Of a stretch of DNA of 44,532 nt, positions 33,205 to 41,792 are shown piece by piece. The translations under genes and the position numbers were made by a program. Source of the DNA: Hyphomicrobiales bacterium. GTDB lineage: Bacteria; Pseudomonadota; Alphaproteobacteria; Rhizobiales; Aestuariivirgaceae. The notes under the pieces are model-generated. The model was not told the origin of the DNA, searched no databases, and saw nothing but the letters and a program-made list of their open reading frames with translations. The first letter of the stretch is position 1; every line of letters begins with the position of its first letter. The stretch is from assembly GCA_025359045.1 (NCBI GenBank), contig JANYHN010000039.1, positions 1-44,532 of the forward strand, in the 5' to 3' direction.

Positions 33205-34191
33205 CTAACCGATTGCAATGCGCGAGGCTGACTCAGGTAAATCCTCACCAAAACAACGTTGATAGAATTCGGCCACAATGGCGCGCTCCAACTCGTCGCA
33301 TTTGTTCAAAAAGGTGAGACGGAATGCAAAGCCAATGTCGCCGCCAAATATTTCTGCATTTTGCGCCCATGTAATCACGGTGCGAGGGCTCATGACAGTT
33401 GAAAGATCGCCTTGCATAAAGGCGTTACGCGTCAGATCGGCCACGCGCACCATGTTGCCAATGGTCTTTTTGCCCTTCTCATTATTGTAGGATTTGTTCT
33501 TAGACATTACCACACCAACTTCTTGCGCGTGCGGCAAGTAATTCAGTGCAGATACAATCGACCAACGATCCATCTGCGCCTGGTTGATTTGCTGTGTGCC
33601 ATGATAAAGGCCGGTGGTATCGCCCAAACCAACAGTATTAGCCGTTGCAAATAAACGAAATGCTGCATGCGGGCGAATGACGCGGGATTGATCAAGCAAT
33701 GTGAGCTTGCCCGAGGATTCCAGAATACGTTGAATCACGAACATCACATCTGGCCTGCCTGCATCATATTCATCGAATACAAGAGCGACGTTATGTTGAT
33801 AGGACCAAGGCAAAATGCCTTCCTTGAATTCGGTAATTTGCTTGCCGTCTTTCAACACAATCGCATCTTTGCCGATCAAATCGATACGGCTGATATGGCT
33901 GTCTAGGTTGATCCGAATGCAGGGCCAGTTGAGGCGTGCTGCTACTTGTTCAATATGGGTTGATTTGCCTGTGCCGTGATAGCCGGTGATCATCACACGA
34001 CGATTATGAGCAAAACCTGCCAAGATGGCCATCGTGGTTTCTTTATTGAAGAGGTAGTCTTCATCGAACTCAGGAACATGTTCGCTGCGCTCGGCAAAAC
34101 CCATGACCTGCATGTTAGATTCAAAACCAAAAAGTTGGCTCACTGACATTTTCTGATCAGGCAGAGTGGTCAAAGCGGCAGTCGTCGTCAT
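33205..34191 (-). CDS. cobS: Aerobic cobaltochelatase subunit CobS (AAA+ ATPase)
   Basis: CobS is the MoxR-type AAA+ subunit that powers cobalt insertion with CobT. The 328-residue protein shows Walker [10 protein letters not shown] (70-78), Walker B with [12 protein letters not shown], sensor block [32 protein letters not shown] and an arginine-rich C-terminal lid ([15 protein letters not shown]). Length is standard for the Rhizobiales CobS. It is preceded by a DnaJ-domain gene 62 bp upstream and followed by cobT. Confidence 0.96.
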   Translation of the reverse strand: MTTTAALTTLPDQKMSVSQLFGFESNMQVMGFAERSEHVPEFDEDYLFNKETTMAILAGFAHNRRVMITGYHGTGKSTHIEQVAARLNWPCIRINLDSHISRIDLIGKDAIVLKDGKQITEFKEGILPWSYQHNVALVFDEYDAGRPDVMFVIQRILESSGKLTLLDQSRVIRPHAAFRLFATANTVGLGDTTGLYHGTQQINQAQMDRWSIVSALNYLPHAQEVGVVMSKNKSYNNEKGKKTIGNMVRVADLTRNAFMQGDLSTVMSPRTVITWAQNAEIFGGDIGFAFRLTFLNKCDELERAIVAEFYQRCFGEDLPESASRIAIG

Positions 34192-34253
34192 TTTTTAGTA
34201 ACTCACTTAAGCTGGATAAATCGTATTAGTGGATTGAATTCATTGGAGCAAGC

Positions 34254-34859
34254 TTAGCAAAATCCGGTTGCTCGCAACGTGTCGTAGGCCTTGATGACCG
34301 CATTCAAGGTATCTTCATTGGCTCTGCTGCCATTGTTTGAATCCGGATGAAGGCGCTTGACCAAGATTTTATATTTGGACTTAACCTCTGCTGGTGTTGC
34401 ATCCTCTGGCAATCCTAATGCCCCCAAAGACTCAAGCTCATTGCGGCGCAAGTTGCGGCCATGCTTGGCGTTGGATCTGACTTCTTTTTTGAGTAGCACA
34501 TTTAAAGGATCATCGATGTGTTTAGCCGAGCGGCGTGACGCGCCCACATGCACATTGCCGTTTTCACCCAACTTCCACGTCGGCCTGTGGCCCATTTGCG
34601 CGTCTTTGCGGAAAGCTGCTTGTTCATCATCTTTCATGCCGTCAAAATAATTATAAGTTTTATTGTATTGCTGCACATGAGCCGTGCAGTAATTCCAAAA
34701 CTGTCCTTCAAAGCCACGGCCTTTAGGCGCCTTGTGTTTTGCAGGCAAATCACAGCCAGCCCATTGGCACGGAGGCACCATCGCCTCCTCTGCCTGTTTT
34801 TTAAGTGCGGCAGGCGATTTGATGCGGATTTTGTCAAAAATGTTTGAATTGAGTTTCAT
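34254..34859 (-). CDS. J-domain protein (DnaJ family) next to cobS
   Basis: 201 residues with a C-terminal J domain: LGLPEDATPAEVKSKYKILVKRLHPDSNNGSRANEDTLNAVIKAYDTLRA, containing the HPD tripeptide that activates Hsp70 (DnaK). The N-terminal part has a C-x4-C pair (CQWAGCDLPAKHKAPKG) and NYCTAHVQQYNKTYNYFDGM, typical of the alphaproteobacterial version that is a constant neighbour of cobS and bolA. Its client is unknown; it may recruit DnaK to a subset of proteins. It is divergent from bolA across 75 bp. Confidence 0.9.
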   Translation of the reverse strand: MKLNSNIFDKIRIKSPAALKKQAEEAMVPPCQWAGCDLPAKHKAPKGRGFEGQFWNYCTAHVQQYNKTYNYFDGMKDDEQAAFRKDAQMGHRPTWKLGENGNVHVGASRRSAKHIDDPLNVLLKKEVRSNAKHGRNLRRNELESLGALGLPEDATPAEVKSKYKILVKRLHPDSNNGSRANEDTLNAVIKAYDTLRATGFC

Positions 34860-34934
34860 TGTGCTTATTCAGGTTTGAAGGGTCATTGATTATGCTAGCA
34901 TGTGCGAGAATTCGCAACTGAGAACATATACATT

Positions 34935-35204
34935 ATGCAGACAGATTTAGGGCCAATTGGTCAAATTATGAAGACAAAACTGGTTGCGGCATTTTCGCCG
35001 TCGTTTTTTGAGCTGATTGACGAGTCAAACCAACATCACGGCCATAGCGGAGCGCACCCGAGTGGTGAGAGCCACTTCAGACTTAGGATCAGCAGTACGG
35101 CATTTCAAGAGAAAACGCGCGTGCAGCAGCACAGGATGATCAATGAAGCGTTAGCGACCGAACTTAAGGCTCGGGTTCACGCTTTGGCGATTGAAATTAT
35201 TTAA
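34935..35204 (+). CDS. bolA: BolA-family protein
   Basis: 89 residues from ATG 34935 (an ATG at 34968 would also keep the domain). The BolA class II KH-like fold is visible: IMKTKLVAAFSPSFFELIDESNQHHGHSGAHPSGESHFRLRISSTAFQEKTRVQQHRMINEALATELKARVHALAI. The His in HHGHSG and the second His are the Fe-S-sharing residues with monothiol glutaredoxins. Bacterial BolA proteins act in stress response and iron-sulfur trafficking. Its TAA overlaps the convergent TAA of the CorC-family gene. Confidence 0.92.
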   Translation: MQTDLGPIGQIMKTKLVAAFSPSFFELIDESNQHHGHSGAHPSGESHFRLRISSTAFQEKTRVQQHRMINEALATELKARVHALAIEII

Positions 35205-36493
35205 CCTGTTTCAGGCTCTTCTTTGGCAGATTCAAGCTTCGTTACACCAATCAATGACAGTTGTTGCTTGCGTTTTTTGAGCACTTCAAACCTGAAGCCA
35301 TGGAACGTAAAAACTTGTCCAGCTTCTGGAATCATGCGCGCTTCGTGGATCACAAGGCCCGCTACGGTTGTCACCTCTTCGTCTGGCAAATTCCAATCGA
35401 AGGAACGATTGAGATCACGAAGCGGCACAGTGCCTTCAATATTGTAAGAACCATCAAGCTGTTTGCGAACGCCAGTGGTAACCGCGTCAAACTCATCTTT
35501 AATATCACCGACGATTTCTTCGATGATATCTTCAAGTGTAATGAGGCCCTGCACCTCACCATATTCATCAACCACGATGGCAAAGTGCGTTTTGCGGCGC
35601 AGGAAAGCGTTGAGCTGGTCGGTCAGAGGGCGAGTATCGGGCACAAACCAAGGTGGGCTTAAAATATCCTCAAGTTTAACTTTACTCGAATCACCGTCAT
35701 TTTCCTGGATGGCGGCAAACAGATTTTTAGCGTGAAGAATTCCGATAATGTTATCGGGATTGTCTTGCCAAACTGGCAACCTTGTATTGCCGCTTTTGAA
35801 AACCTGTTGAATGATGACCGAGATGGGTTCTGATTCATCAATCGTCGTCATCTTCGTACGGTGAACCATGATATCGGCAACCTCAAGATCTTTCAAATCA
35901 AGAATGCCGCCTAACATGTCGCGATCTTTTTTTACGAATGTCCCTTCCTTATGATGCAGATCAATGGCGCCACGCAATTCATCATGCGCTGAAAGAATGC
36001 TCTCAACATTGCTGGTATCAACCCCAAACAGCATCAATGTTTTCTTCACAATATATTCAACTGTCATGACAATTGGTCCAAGGATGGCCACAATCAAACG
36101 CATGATAGGGGCTACAGCGGTTGCCACCTTATCTGGATAGGCAATGGCATAGGTCTTGGGCATAACCTCAGCAAAGATCAGAATCAGAACGGTCATTATC
36201 ACTGATGCAATCACGGCTCCTGCATCAGTAAAAACTTTAACGAGTGCCGCTGTTGCAACAGCGGATGCCGTGATATTTGCCAAGCTGTTGCCAAGTAATA
36301 ATGCGCCGATCAAGCGCTCTGGCATTGATGTAAGCTTCAATACCATGGCAGCGCGTTTGTTTCCGCGTTTTTCCATTTCGGTCAAGCGCGCGCGTGAGGC
36401 TGTGGTCAGTCCCGTTTCCGAACCTGAGAAGAACGCTGAGATGATGATCAGCGCAAAAATGGATGCAACAGCCCAGAACACTTCATAATTCAT
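35201..36493 (-). CDS. HlyC/CorC (CNNM) family transporter
   Basis: 430 residues: DUF21/CNNM membrane domain (about 1-190, three or four segments, with FFSGSETGLTTASRARL and NSLANITASAV near the start), a pair of CBS domains (about 205-330, e.g. DIMVHRTKMTTID and LPVWQDNPDNIIGILHAKNLF) and the C-terminal CorC_HlyC domain (from about 345, GVRKQLDGSYNIEGTVPLRDLNR). The family takes part in Mg2+/Co2+ efflux and stress resistance; the CBS pair binds ATP-Mg. It starts 2 bp after aroB on the same strand and is a constant neighbour of bolA in this order. Confidence 0.93.
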   Translation of the reverse strand: MNYEVFWAVASIFALIIISAFFSGSETGLTTASRARLTEMEKRGNKRAAMVLKLTSMPERLIGALLLGNSLANITASAVATAALVKVFTDAGAVIASVIMTVLILIFAEVMPKTYAIAYPDKVATAVAPIMRLIVAILGPIVMTVEYIVKKTLMLFGVDTSNVESILSAHDELRGAIDLHHKEGTFVKKDRDMLGGILDLKDLEVADIMVHRTKMTTIDESEPISVIIQQVFKSGNTRLPVWQDNPDNIIGILHAKNLFAAIQENDGDSSKVKLEDILSPPWFVPDTRPLTDQLNAFLRRKTHFAIVVDEYGEVQGLITLEDIIEEIVGDIKDEFDAVTTGVRKQLDGSYNIEGTVPLRDLNRSFDWNLPDEEVTTVAGLVIHEARMIPEAGQVFTFHGFRFEVLKKRKQQLSLIGVTKLESAKEEPETG

Positions 36494-36495
36494 GG

Positions 36496-37623
36496 TCAGT
36501 TCAAATCCTTTTCGAGGAAGGCCAGTACGTCTGATTCAGCAACATTCTTTGCGATGAAAGTTTCGCCGATGGATTTGGCGAGAATGAAAGTCAGTTTGCC
36601 GCCGACCGCCTTTTTGTCTTGACGCATCAGTTCCACAAGTTTTTCTTTTGGCGGAAGCTTGCCTGAAATTTCTGATACATGGGTCGGCAGTCCGGCGCGC
36701 TTTAGATGCTTGATTACGCGTTCATTGGTACCTTTGGCGCAATGGCCCAGTTGTTCGGAAAACTTGAATGCTTGTACCATACCAATTGAAACGGCTTCAC
36801 CATGCAGCAGGCGGTCGGAATATCCGGTCGCTGATTCCAAAGCATGGCCAAATGTGTGACCCAAATTGAGCAAAGCGCGCACGCCCGTTTCAGTTTCATC
36901 TTCGGCAACAATACGCGCCTTCATCGTACAGCTGGTCTGTACGGCATGCGCCATGGCTGAAAAGTCGTTCCCGCCGTTGATAATGGTTTCCACATTGGCT
37001 TCAAGCCAATTGAAAAACGCCGCATCGCCTAACAACCCATATTTGGCCACTTCGGCATAACCCGCCGCGCGTTGACGCTTGGGCAAAGTGGCCAGAACAT
37101 CGAGATCAGCGAGAACAGCGATTGGTTGATGGAAAGCGCCAATCAAATTTTTTCCAAGAGACGAATTGATACCGGTCTTTCCGCCAACTGAGCTATCGAC
37201 TTGTGCGAGAAGCGAAGTTGGGATTTGGATAAAGTTCACGCCCCTGCGTAATATGCTGGCGGCAAAACCTGTGAGATCACCGATCACACCGCCACCCAAA
37301 GCAACCACAACGTCGCGGCGTTCGACACCCGCCGCCAGCAACGCATCACAGAGTTCCGCTAGATGCTTGTAACTCTTGGTTGCTTCTCCCGCAGGCATGA
37401 TGATAGATTTTGAATCTACACCGCTAGCCGCCAAAGATTTTTCCAATATCGCCAGATGTGCCTTAGCAACATTCTCGTCTGTCACAATAACCGCAAATGG
37501 TCGCTTCAATAATGGCGCGATCAGTCCACCACCATTGGCAATCAGGTTATGTCCAATCGAAATGTTATAAGACCTGTCGGCAAGACTAACGCGCACATCA
37601 TGAAGAATATTGGCGCTACTCAT
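36496..37623 (-). CDS. aroB: 3-dehydroquinate synthase
   Basis: AroB makes 3-dehydroquinate from DAHP, the second step of the shikimate pathway, using NAD+ and Zn2+. The 375-residue protein starts at ATG 37623 (MSSANIL), inside the last codons of aroK (8-bp overlap); an extended frame upstream is rejected. Seen: LGGGVIGDLTGFAASILRRGVNFIQIPTSLLAQVDSSVGGKTGIN, NLGHTFGHALE and LLHGEAVSIGM (metal and substrate residues). Length is normal. It is coupled to aroK and followed by the CorC-family gene. Confidence 0.97.
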   Translation of the reverse strand: MSSANILHDVRVSLADRSYNISIGHNLIANGGGLIAPLLKRPFAVIVTDENVAKAHLAILEKSLAASGVDSKSIIMPAGEATKSYKHLAELCDALLAAGVERRDVVVALGGGVIGDLTGFAASILRRGVNFIQIPTSLLAQVDSSVGGKTGINSSLGKNLIGAFHQPIAVLADLDVLATLPKRQRAAGYAEVAKYGLLGDAAFFNWLEANVETIINGGNDFSAMAHAVQTSCTMKARIVAEDETETGVRALLNLGHTFGHALESATGYSDRLLHGEAVSIGMVQAFKFSEQLGHCAKGTNERVIKHLKRAGLPTHVSEISGKLPPKEKLVELMRQDKKAVGGKLTFILAKSIGETFIAKNVAESDVLAFLEKDLN

Positions 37624-38203
37624 TATCTTCCACTTCCAATCCCCCAAAATCTGCCAAAGCTTTGATAACATCATTCACCATCTGCCCATGTTGCACATCG
37701 CGGCTTTCCACCGTGATGTCCGATTGCGCATAGACCGGATAACGCAAATCAATCAAACGCTTCATCACAATTGATGGTTCTTCTTTTTGCAACAGTGGCC
37801 TGTCATTGCGCTTGGCCACACGTTTCAAGAGGAGCTCGAGATCAGCCTTCAGCCACAGCGAAACGCCGTGGCCTTTAATTTTTTCACGCGTCTCAGCATT
37901 CATAAATGCCCCACCACCCGTCGCCAAAACCTGTTTGCCGTTTTCTAAAAGCCGCGTGATCACTCGGCGTTCGCCTTCGCGGAAATAGTCTTCGCCATGG
38001 TCGGAGAATATTTCTGGAATGGTTTTGCCTGCGGCAAGTTCAATTTCATGGTCGGCGTCGACAAATGGAATTTCTAGCTTTTCGGCTAGCCTCCGGCCCA
38101 CGCTGGTTTTTCCAGCACCCATCAATCCCACCAAAACGAGGGCGCGGTTCCCCAGTTTTTGGTGAGCAATTTCAGCGTCTTTTGCAGTAGATCGTCTGGC
38201 CAT
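37616..38203 (-). CDS. aroK: Shikimate kinase
   Basis: AroK phosphorylates shikimate at O3 with ATP. The 195-residue protein has the P-loop GLMGAGKTS (26-34), the shikimate-binding Asp block FVDADHEIE (D49, D51), the FREGERRVI arginine and GGGAFMN. The lid Arg in KRNDRPLL is present. It is slightly longer than E. coli AroK because of a 20-residue N-terminal extension (MARRSTAKDAEIAHQKLGN). aroB overlaps its end. ATG 38203 is preceded by a weak site. Confidence 0.96.
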   Translation of the reverse strand: MARRSTAKDAEIAHQKLGNRALVLVGLMGAGKTSVGRRLAEKLEIPFVDADHEIELAAGKTIPEIFSDHGEDYFREGERRVITRLLENGKQVLATGGGAFMNAETREKIKGHGVSLWLKADLELLLKRVAKRNDRPLLQKEEPSIVMKRLIDLRYPVYAQSDITVESRDVQHGQMVNDVIKALADFGGLEVEDNE

Positions 38204-38315
38204 GGTGTTCAGTTCGGGCTTTTAGAGCATGCAGACACGAAGCGCTAGCCGAGTTAGATTTGGCAAATCGATGTCCATTGGCTATGCTTAATAACGAAGC
38301 CCCAAGGAAATCTCC

Positions 38316-38459
38316 GTGCCAGATACAATAAAGTTTATTTTCGTGGTTGGAATGATCGTTGGCGCAATCTATGGCACGGCCTTGGCCTTGGCCAGTTTTC
38401 CGCCCGAGCAATCTGAGATCATCAAAGCGTTGCCGCATGAAAAGCTCCGGCAAAAATAA
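38316..38459 (+). CDS. Small membrane protein upstream of xerD (47 aa)
   Basis: GTG 38316 with AAGGAAA about eight bases upstream opens a 47-residue frame (MPDTIKFIFVVGMIVGAIYG then TALALASFPPEQSEII) that ends KLRQK. It has one membrane segment at residues 5-27 and a short C-terminal tail. The xerD ATG (38437) lies inside its last codons (23-bp overlap), so the two are coupled. A small protein in this place, between aroK and xerD, is common in Rhizobiales; its function is unknown. Confidence 0.7.
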   Translation: MPDTIKFIFVVGMIVGAIYGTALALASFPPEQSEIIKALPHEKLRQK

Positions 38460-39399
38460 CGGCGCTGACCAACGCTTGATTGGCCGTTTTCTGGAAATGA
38501 TGAGTGCAGAGCGCGGCGTTGCCGCTAATTCTCTGGCGGCTTATGGACGAGATTTACAGAGTTATACTGAATTTCTAAATGCACATGGTTCATCGGCATT
38601 GGCCGCGGATACTCGTGTTATTAAAGATTTTCTCAGCGAAGCAGACAGGCTTGGCCTTGCTCGCAGCACAGCAGCACGGCGACTTTCGGCAGTGAAGCAA
38701 TTTCACGGATTTCTGCATGGCGAAGGGTTGGCCAAGGAAAACCCAGCGGTCATCGTTGAAGGGCCACGCGCAATAAAGCCTTTGCCAAAAATTTTGAGCG
38801 AAGCAGAAATGCTGGCGCTTTTGGAGGCCTCAGATCAAAAAGTAAAAAAATCTGAAGGACTGCCACGATTCAAAGCCATGCGCATGCAATGCTTGCTGGA
38901 ACTCTTGGCTGCAACAGGCCTGCGGGTTTCAGAACTTGTTGGGCTATCTTATCGCACGGCCTTGGCGGGTGATGGGTTTCTCACTATCAAAGGAAAAGGT
39001 GGGCGCGAGCGCATGGTGCCAATGTCAGACCGCGCACGTGATTTCCTGATAGATTATGTCAAAGCATTAAAGCTTAACAGCAAGGACGAACCCAAACATT
39101 TATTTCCATCCCACGGCGCAAAAGGTCAACTCACCCGCCAACATTTCGCGTTGGAGTTGAAGGCCTTGGCGCGGGCGGCGGGGCTTGAAGCTGAGAAAGT
39201 GTCTCCCCATGTCCTCAGACATGTATTTGCCAGTGATCTCCTCGCCCATGGCGCCGATTTGCGGGCCGTTCAGCAAATGCTGGGCCACGCCGATATTTCG
39301 ACCACACAGATTTATACTCACGTCCAGGCTAGTCGCCTTAAAGAAGCCGTGGAAAACTTCCATCCGCTGTCTAAACCCGTCGAATCCAAGAAAAGTTGA
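38437..39399 (+). CDS. xerD: Tyrosine recombinase XerD
   Basis: XerD, with XerC, resolves chromosome dimers at dif. The 320-residue protein has the N-terminal SAM-like core-binding domain (about 11-107) and the catalytic domain with the full set R163 (TGLRVSEL), K187 (KGKGG), H258, R261 (HVLRH), H284 (LGHADI) and nucleophile Tyr293 (TQIYTH). ATG 38437 is chosen because it gives the family's N-terminus; the frame runs further upstream. It follows the small membrane protein and precedes accA. Length and motif order are those of XerD rather than an integron or phage integrase. Confidence 0.94.
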   Translation: MKSSGKNNGADQRLIGRFLEMMSAERGVAANSLAAYGRDLQSYTEFLNAHGSSALAADTRVIKDFLSEADRLGLARSTAARRLSAVKQFHGFLHGEGLAKENPAVIVEGPRAIKPLPKILSEAEMLALLEASDQKVKKSEGLPRFKAMRMQCLLELLAATGLRVSELVGLSYRTALAGDGFLTIKGKGGRERMVPMSDRARDFLIDYVKALKLNSKDEPKHLFPSHGAKGQLTRQHFALELKALARAAGLEAEKVSPHVLRHVFASDLLAHGADLRAVQQMLGHADISTTQIYTHVQASRLKEAVENFHPLSKPVESKKS

Positions 39400-39455
39400 C
39401 TTTGCCATCCCATATCGCCAGTAACGACGAAACATCGATTTGCCCTTGAGGAATT

Positions 39456-40409
39456 ATGTTAGAATTTTTAGATTTTGAAGCCCCCGTTGCTGATTTAGAA
39501 GGCAAGATTGCCGAGCTGCGGGCCATGGCGCAGGGCGATGCAAAAGTTAACATTGCTGATGAAGTAAAATCACTTGAAAAAAAGGCCAATAAGATTTTGG
39601 CTGATCTCTATCAGTCCTTAACACCATGGCAAAAAGCTCAGGTGGCGCGGCATCGTCAGCGGCCTCATGCTTTGCAATATATTGAAACATTGATTACTGA
39701 TTATGTGCCACTCGCTGGTGACCGTAAGTTTGCTGAAGATGAAGCCGTGGTCGGTGGACTGGGCCGATTTGAAGGCCAGCCTGTTGTGGTTATTGGTCAA
39801 GAAAAAGGCTCGGATACTGCAAGCCGCCTCAAGCATAATTTTGGTATGGCCAAGCCTGAAGGCTACCGCAAAGCCGTACGGTTGATGGAAATGGCCAATC
39901 GCTTTGGTCTTCCGGTTTTGACATTTGTAGATACATCCGGTGCTTATCCGGGCGTTGATGCTGAAGAGCGGGGGCAGGCCGAAGCCATAGCGCGTTCGAC
40001 CGACTGTTGTTTGTCACTCGGCGTGCCGCTCATTTCTGTCATTATCGGTGAAGGCGGATCAGGTGGTGCAATTGCCATTGCCACAGCCAACACTGTGTTA
40101 ATGTTAGAGCATTCAATTTATAGCGTGATATCGCCAGAAGGTGCTGCGTCTATTTTATGGCGCGATCCGGCGCGGGCTAAAGATGCAGCGGTTGCTCTTA
40201 AAATCACCGCGCAAGATTTGAAAAAATTCGGCGTGATTGATGAGATCATTCCTGAACCATTGGGCGGAGCACAACGTAAACCTGAACAGGCAATGCAATC
40301 AACAGCGGAAGCTATTGCACGAACCCTGCGGGCTTATTCTGGCCTGTCAGCAGATCTATTGCGCACACAGCGCCGTGAGAAATTCTTGAATATTGGCCGA
40401 GGGCTTTAG
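39456..40409 (+). CDS. accA: Acetyl-CoA carboxylase carboxyltransferase subunit alpha
   Basis: AccA with AccD transfers carboxyl from biotin to acetyl-CoA, the first step of fatty acid synthesis. The 317-residue protein shows the family blocks [115 protein letters not shown] and [27 protein letters not shown] precedes ATG 39456. Length normal. It lies 56 bp after xerD. Confidence 0.97.
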   Translation: MLEFLDFEAPVADLEGKIAELRAMAQGDAKVNIADEVKSLEKKANKILADLYQSLTPWQKAQVARHRQRPHALQYIETLITDYVPLAGDRKFAEDEAVVGGLGRFEGQPVVVIGQEKGSDTASRLKHNFGMAKPEGYRKAVRLMEMANRFGLPVLTFVDTSGAYPGVDAEERGQAEAIARSTDCCLSLGVPLISVIIGEGGSGGAIAIATANTVLMLEHSIYSVISPEGAASILWRDPARAKDAAVALKITAQDLKKFGVIDEIIPEPLGGAQRKPEQAMQSTAEAIARTLRAYSGLSADLLRTQRREKFLNIGRGL

Positions 40410-40436
40410 TCGCTCTCCCCCAAACGGAGTGATGTT

Positions 40437-41792
40437 ATGAATTTGACGCGTAGAAGTCTAATTGGTGGTTTGACCACTTTTGCACTTATGAACGCGGCAC
40501 ATGGGCAATCTGCTCCGCCACTCATCGTAACTTCGCGCATTTTAGATGTAAAAGGCAGGGCTGCCAAAGTGTTTGGTATTATTGGCCCTAACGGCAAGCC
40601 GGGTCTCGACATGATATTGGGGCAGCAATTTCAATTTAATTTGAAAAATGAAACATCGGAAGAAACCGCTATTCATTGGCACGGTCTCACACCTCCCACA
40701 GCTCAAGACGGTGTTCCAATGCTGTCTGGGCCTGTTCTTAAAGCAGGCGAAGCACGGCTTTATGATTTTGAAAATACCAAGCCCGGAACGCATTGGATGC
40801 ATTCGCATTTAGGCCTGCAAGAGCAGCGCATGTTGGCCGCGCCCCTGATTGTGCATGAGCTTGAGAAACAACTTTTTGATGAGCAAGAGCACGTGGTGAT
40901 GCTGCATGATTTTGCGTTTCGTGACCCACAAGAAATCTTGGCCGGGTTGCGCAAAGGCATGGAGGACATGCCCGGCATGATAATGACCAGTGATGTGACT
41001 TACGATGCCATGCTGGCCAATGACCGCACGCTGGACGATCCTGAAATTCTCCATAGTGAAATTGGCGGGCATCTTCGTCTGCGCATCATCAATGCATCAG
41101 CCTCAACCAATATGTGGATTGATCTGGGCGAACTTGATGGTGCCCTGATTGCTGTTGATGGTAACACGGTGTTTCCATTGAGTGGCAAGCGCTTCCCGCT
41201 GGCCATCGCGCAACGCGCCGATATTCGCATCGCTTTGCCAAATAATCCGGGCGCTTGGCCAATCTTGTTTCAATCAGAAGGAACGACTTTGCGCAGCGGC
41301 ATTATTGTGCAGGCGGGAAAAGCTGAGATTGTTCAGATTTCTGATCAAGGTGAAGTGGGTGCACCACTGGATTATTCTCTGGAAGCGAGGTTGCGCTCGG
41401 CTGCACAGGTACTGAAAGAGCCAGTCGACAATTCACAATTTGTTGCCCTTACGGGCAGCGATAAAAATTACATTTGGGGATTCAATGGTAAATCGATGAT
41501 GCATGATGTTCTTTTCAACGTGCGTGAAGGCGAGCGCGTTGAAGTGACAATGCAAAATCAAACCACCATGGCCCATCCCATGCACTTGCACGGACATTAT
41601 TTTAAAGTTGTGGGCCTCGGTGAAAACATCATCGATGGAGCGGTGCGTGATACAATCCTCATCCCTGCTGGACAACGCGCCACCATCCAATTCAACGCCG
41701 ACAACCCCGGAACCTGGGCGTTCCACTGTCATCATCTTTATCATATGAATAGCGGCATGATGGCGGCGATGGGGTATGCGGGGGCAGCCTAA
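40437..41792 (+). CDS. Tat-exported multicopper oxidase
   Basis: 451 residues with a Tat signal (LTRRSLIGG, then a hydrophobic run and HGQSA). Three cupredoxin domains: copper ligands H80-W-H82 (IHWHG), H119-W-M-H122-S-H124, then in the last domain HPMHLHGH and HCHHLYHMNSGM with the Cys-His bridge and axial Met of the type 1 copper. The family includes laccases and the copper-tolerance oxidase CueO; the short length and absence of the Met-rich CueO insert argue for a laccase-like role, possibly cuprous-ion or phenol oxidation, in the periplasm. CGGAG precedes ATG 40437. Confidence 0.9.
   Translation: MNLTRRSLIGGLTTFALMNAAHGQSAPPLIVTSRILDVKGRAAKVFGIIGPNGKPGLDMILGQQFQFNLKNETSEETAIHWHGLTPPTAQDGVPMLSGPVLKAGEARLYDFENTKPGTHWMHSHLGLQEQRMLAAPLIVHELEKQLFDEQEHVVMLHDFAFRDPQEILAGLRKGMEDMPGMIMTSDVTYDAMLANDRTLDDPEILHSEIGGHLRLRIINASASTNMWIDLGELDGALIAVDGNTVFPLSGKRFPLAIAQRADIRIALPNNPGAWPILFQSEGTTLRSGIIVQAGKAEIVQISDQGEVGAPLDYSLEARLRSAAQVLKEPVDNSQFVALTGSDKNYIWGFNGKSMMHDVLFNVREGERVEVTMQNQTTMAHPMHLHGHYFKVVGLGENIIDGAVRDTILIPAGQRATIQFNADNPGTWAFHCHHLYHMNSGMMAAMGYAGAA

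Noticed and set aside
38437..39399. Possible integrase of a mobile element
   Set aside because: The protein is XerD in its standard place between aroK/aroB and accA; no attachment site or phage genes are near.
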